DNA from: a virus
Length of the DNA: 49,230 nucleotides
Direction: 5' to 3' (one strand)
Virus record (IMG/VR): IMGVR_UViG_3300031999_000038
Coordinates: 1 to 49,230 of that record
Shown: piece after piece, positions 47,781 to 49,230 of the stretch
How positions within the stretch are numbered: the stretch's first letter is position 1
How the letters are laid out: every line of letters starts with the position of its first letter
The notes under the pieces: generated by a model
Seen by the model: the letters and a program-made list of their open reading frames with translations, nothing else
Databases searched by the model: none
What the model was told of the DNA's origin: nothing
Program-made: the position numbers and the translations under genes

Positions 47781-47986
47781 GGTGCCTTATCCTCGCGCAT
47801 AATGATTATGTCTACGTCGTGCGGCATAAGGGCTATATGGACGCAGATCCGCCGGTAGTCCATCCAGCTTTTAAGCTGGTCGCAGATCGCGTGAATCTTC
47901 GCGTCGGACATTTCGCCCTTGGGACGCAGTATAATTACGTCGCCGTTACGAATCTGCATGGTTTCGATATCGCCCACGACGCTCAT
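47777..47986 (-). CDS. hypothetical protein, 69 aa
   Basis: 69 residues from the ATG at 47986 (GGCGG upstream; a GTG four codons earlier lacks one). Alternating hydrophobic strands (VIILRPKGEMSDAKIHAICD, HIALMPHDVDIIIM) suggest a small alpha/beta fold. Lies between TerS and the zinc-ribbon/HNH pair. No family recognised. Confidence 0.6.
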   Translation of the reverse strand: MSVVGDIETMQIRNGDVIILRPKGEMSDAKIHAICDQLKSWMDYRRICVHIALMPHDVDIIIMREDKAP

Positions 47987-48046
47987 AAGTACCGCCACGA
48001 GTAATGCAAGTTATGCTCTTATTTGAACACGACCCGCTGCAGTTAT

Positions 48047-48526
48047 CTAGTCTACCTGGCTAGCCGTGGTGACTATCTCAGCTTCGATTACTTGCTGCAG
48101 TAAACTGCTGTCGGGCTGTACCGTCGTCTTATAGATAGTGGCCTCAGTCGTATTTACCGTATGCGTATGCTGATTCAGTATCGGGGCAAGGCATAGCTTA
48201 GCCGCTTCTAGTACCGTCCGCTCGTTCGGCGATTCAAGAAGCTTCGACAGCCGCATAGCTGCCTTGCGCGCGTTCTCTCGCATAATGTCGGCAGTGGTAT
48301 GGTTCAGCTTATCAAGTGCCAGCATTAGCGCAGGCTTCTTGAGCCTAGCTGCTATACTTGCATGATGCATGCCGACGCGCTTACCAATGGTGCGGCAGTC
48401 TAGCCGTGGGTCTATACTTTTAAGCTTAAGTATCTGCTTGTCGACTACGTCTAGCTGCAGTTCTACCTGCAGCCGTTCTAGTTCCCTGAGTAGTTCCTCA
48501 TCAGTTTTTTTTTTGTCGCTACTCAT
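48047..48526 (-). CDS. terS: terminase small subunit, putative
   Basis: 159 residues: N-terminal coiled helix (TDEELLRELERLQVELQLDV), a helix-turn-helix-like stretch (CRTIGKRVGMHHASIAARLK), a helical middle (ADIMRENARKAAMRLSKLLE) and a polar tail. Size, DNA-binding fold and position upstream of HNH and TerL fit TerS, which recognises packaging sites. Sequence is diverged, so the call rests largely on context. Confidence 0.65.
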   Translation of the reverse strand: MSSDKKKTDEELLRELERLQVELQLDVVDKQILKLKSIDPRLDCRTIGKRVGMHHASIAARLKKPALMLALDKLNHTTADIMRENARKAAMRLSKLLESPNERTVLEAAKLCLAPILNQHTHTVNTTEATIYKTTVQPDSSLLQQVIEAEIVTTASQVD

Positions 48527-48812
48527 TAGTCGCCGCGTCGTCGTCTAGTTTAGTTATGTTAACAGAATGCCAGACGCCCGCGTAGTCGCAGTAGATAACG
48601 CCTTCCCAGTTCCCTTGTACTATAAACCTGCTGCCGTCGCGCGCGGTAAAAGCCGATACGTCGAAGCCGACATGCCTACCCTCGTACAGCCGACGCCTGC
48701 CGAAACAGTCGTAAAACGTCAGCAGGTAGACGCTGCCTAGTCGCGCTACCTTGACCGTCTGAGGGGCGCGGTACTTTACACAGAGAGTAAACCAGCCTGC
48801 TAGGTTAATCAT
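48519..48812 (-). CDS. hypothetical protein, 97 aa
   Basis: 97 residues, beta-rich (TVKVARLGSVYLLTFYDCFG, then FIVQGNWEGVIYCDYAGVWH). Overlaps the start of TerS and the end of the 48805 gene. No family recognised. Confidence 0.6.
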   Translation of the reverse strand: MINLAGWFTLCVKYRAPQTVKVARLGSVYLLTFYDCFGRRRLYEGRHVGFDVSAFTARDGSRFIVQGNWEGVIYCDYAGVWHSVNITKLDDDAATNE

Positions 48813-49002
48813 TGCGCGCCGCTCTTACCGCTGCCATAGCGATTAAAAAGCTGCAGAATACGCCCAAAAAAAAATCGCCAGCTTCGCTACCAGTGATTAG
48901 TCTCTTGTACGTCGTACCATTCGATGCGCCCACTGTCTCTGTGACTGTCGACGTGGATACGCCGGAACTGCTCGAAGCTGTCGTAAATGCCGATAGTAGC
49001 AT
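48805..49002 (-). CDS. small protein with one membrane helix, 65 aa
   Basis: 65 residues: a serine/threonine-rich N-terminus (FTTASSSSGVSTSTVTETVG) and a hydrophobic segment (DFFLGVFCSFLIAMAAVRAA). GGAGGG lies six bases before the ATG at 49002. Follows the methyltransferase end by 60 bases. No family recognised. Confidence 0.55.
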   Translation of the reverse strand: MLLSAFTTASSSSGVSTSTVTETVGASNGTTYKRLITGSEAGDFFLGVFCSFLIAMAAVRAARND

Positions 49003-49062
49003 TCGGTTCCCTCCAGCAGATGGCGACCCTATGTCAGGACTTTCATGTACTCGGTAAGTGAC

Positions 49063-49230
49063 TTATCCAAGGCATTCCCCAATTCTCTTTTTAGCTATTT
49101 CAAAATAGGCATCGTCTTTTTCAATGCCGATAAACTTGCGCTGGGTGTTGAGACAAGCGACACCTGTTGAACCTGAGCCCATGACATTATCAAGGACTGT
49201 CTCACCCTCGTTTGTATATGTGCGGATTAA
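49063..49230 (-). CDS. DNA methyltransferase, C-terminal part (cut by window end)
   Basis: 55 residues and a stop at 49063. Contains [20 protein letters not shown], the SAM-binding motif I of beta-class methyltransferases, and [20 protein letters not shown], the usual ending. Together with residues at 1-296 it forms one gene of typical order. Directly joining the two window ends does not keep the frame (it would give a stop), so a stretch of length 1 modulo 3, likely about 300 bases, is missing between them. Confidence 0.85.
   Translation of the reverse strand, partial: LIRTYTNEGETVLDNVMGSGSTGVACLNTQRKFIGIEKDDAYFEIAKKRIGECLG

Noticed and set aside
1-49230. tRNA genes and ribosomal RNA
   Set aside because: No cloverleaf with a GTTC-A T-loop and acceptor pairing was recognised on either strand. 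A tRNA search program would settle this.
1-49230. Loss of GATC sites as a sign of restriction avoidance
   Set aside because: GATC is present repeatedly, for example several times in the first 450 bases, so no clear avoidance can be claimed without a count.

Overview
This window is a nearly complete genome of a tailed double-stranded DNA phage with siphovirus-type morphology. It carries an HK97-type packaging and head set (TerS, TerL, portal, U35-type protease, major capsid protein), a long-tail set (tail tube protein, frameshifted tail assembly chaperones, a 1661-residue tape measure, tail tip and fibre proteins), a lysis module, a DnaB/initiator replication module and a RecT/exonuclease pair. 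No integrase, CI-like repressor or tRNA gene is visible. The two window ends hold the N- and C-terminal parts of what looks like one beta-class DNA methyltransferase, so the map is probably circular or circularly permuted, with a few hundred bases missing from the middle of that gene. The host is not named by the sequence. Five lipoproteins with clear lipoboxes, plus several signal-peptide proteins, point to a Gram-negative-type envelope. A predatory or Bdellovibrionota-like host is only a guess from lipoprotein style.

Layout. 1-4805 (minus): methyltransferase start, SSB, VRR-NUC nuclease, small proteins including a possible Tad2-like one, a ribbon-helix-helix protein, DnaB helicase, and an initiator gene carrying an internal array of GGTCGGG iterons (candidate origin). 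4806-7070: a largely non-coding control region with plus-strand genes, including an EXORDIUM-like lipoprotein. 7071-10228 (minus): a GH5 glycosidase lipoprotein, an SGNH hydrolase and a possible AcrVA2-like protein. 10310-13146 (minus): RecT, RecE-like exonuclease and five overlapping very small genes. 13271-16230: a plus-strand lipoprotein, an AT-rich minus-strand cassette of a ParB-like protein plus an ABC-ATPase/GNAT fusion, and small plus-strand genes. 16259-18277 (minus): lysis module. 18392-33443 (minus): fibre, tail and neck genes. 33521-35014 (minus): two CAP-superfamily lipoproteins and a small secreted protein inserted between neck and head genes. 35089-45513 (minus): head fibre-like protein, capsid, protease-scaffold, portal-MuF fusion and TerL. 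45532-49230: metallopeptidase, metallophosphoesterase, a three-gene plus-strand islet, HNH nuclease, TerS and the methyltransferase end.

How it fits together. Late genes are read on the minus strand from TerS round to the fibre at 18.4 kb. Strong intrinsic terminators after the capsid, head-fibre and tail-tube genes probably set expression steps. Replication likely starts at iterons inside the initiator gene and uses DnaB, SSB and the RecT/exonuclease system. Two things stand out. The first is the ParB plus ABC-GNAT cassette, a candidate DNA-modification or anti-restriction system of recent foreign origin. The second is an unusually rich set of secreted or lipid-anchored proteins that could remodel the host surface during infection.
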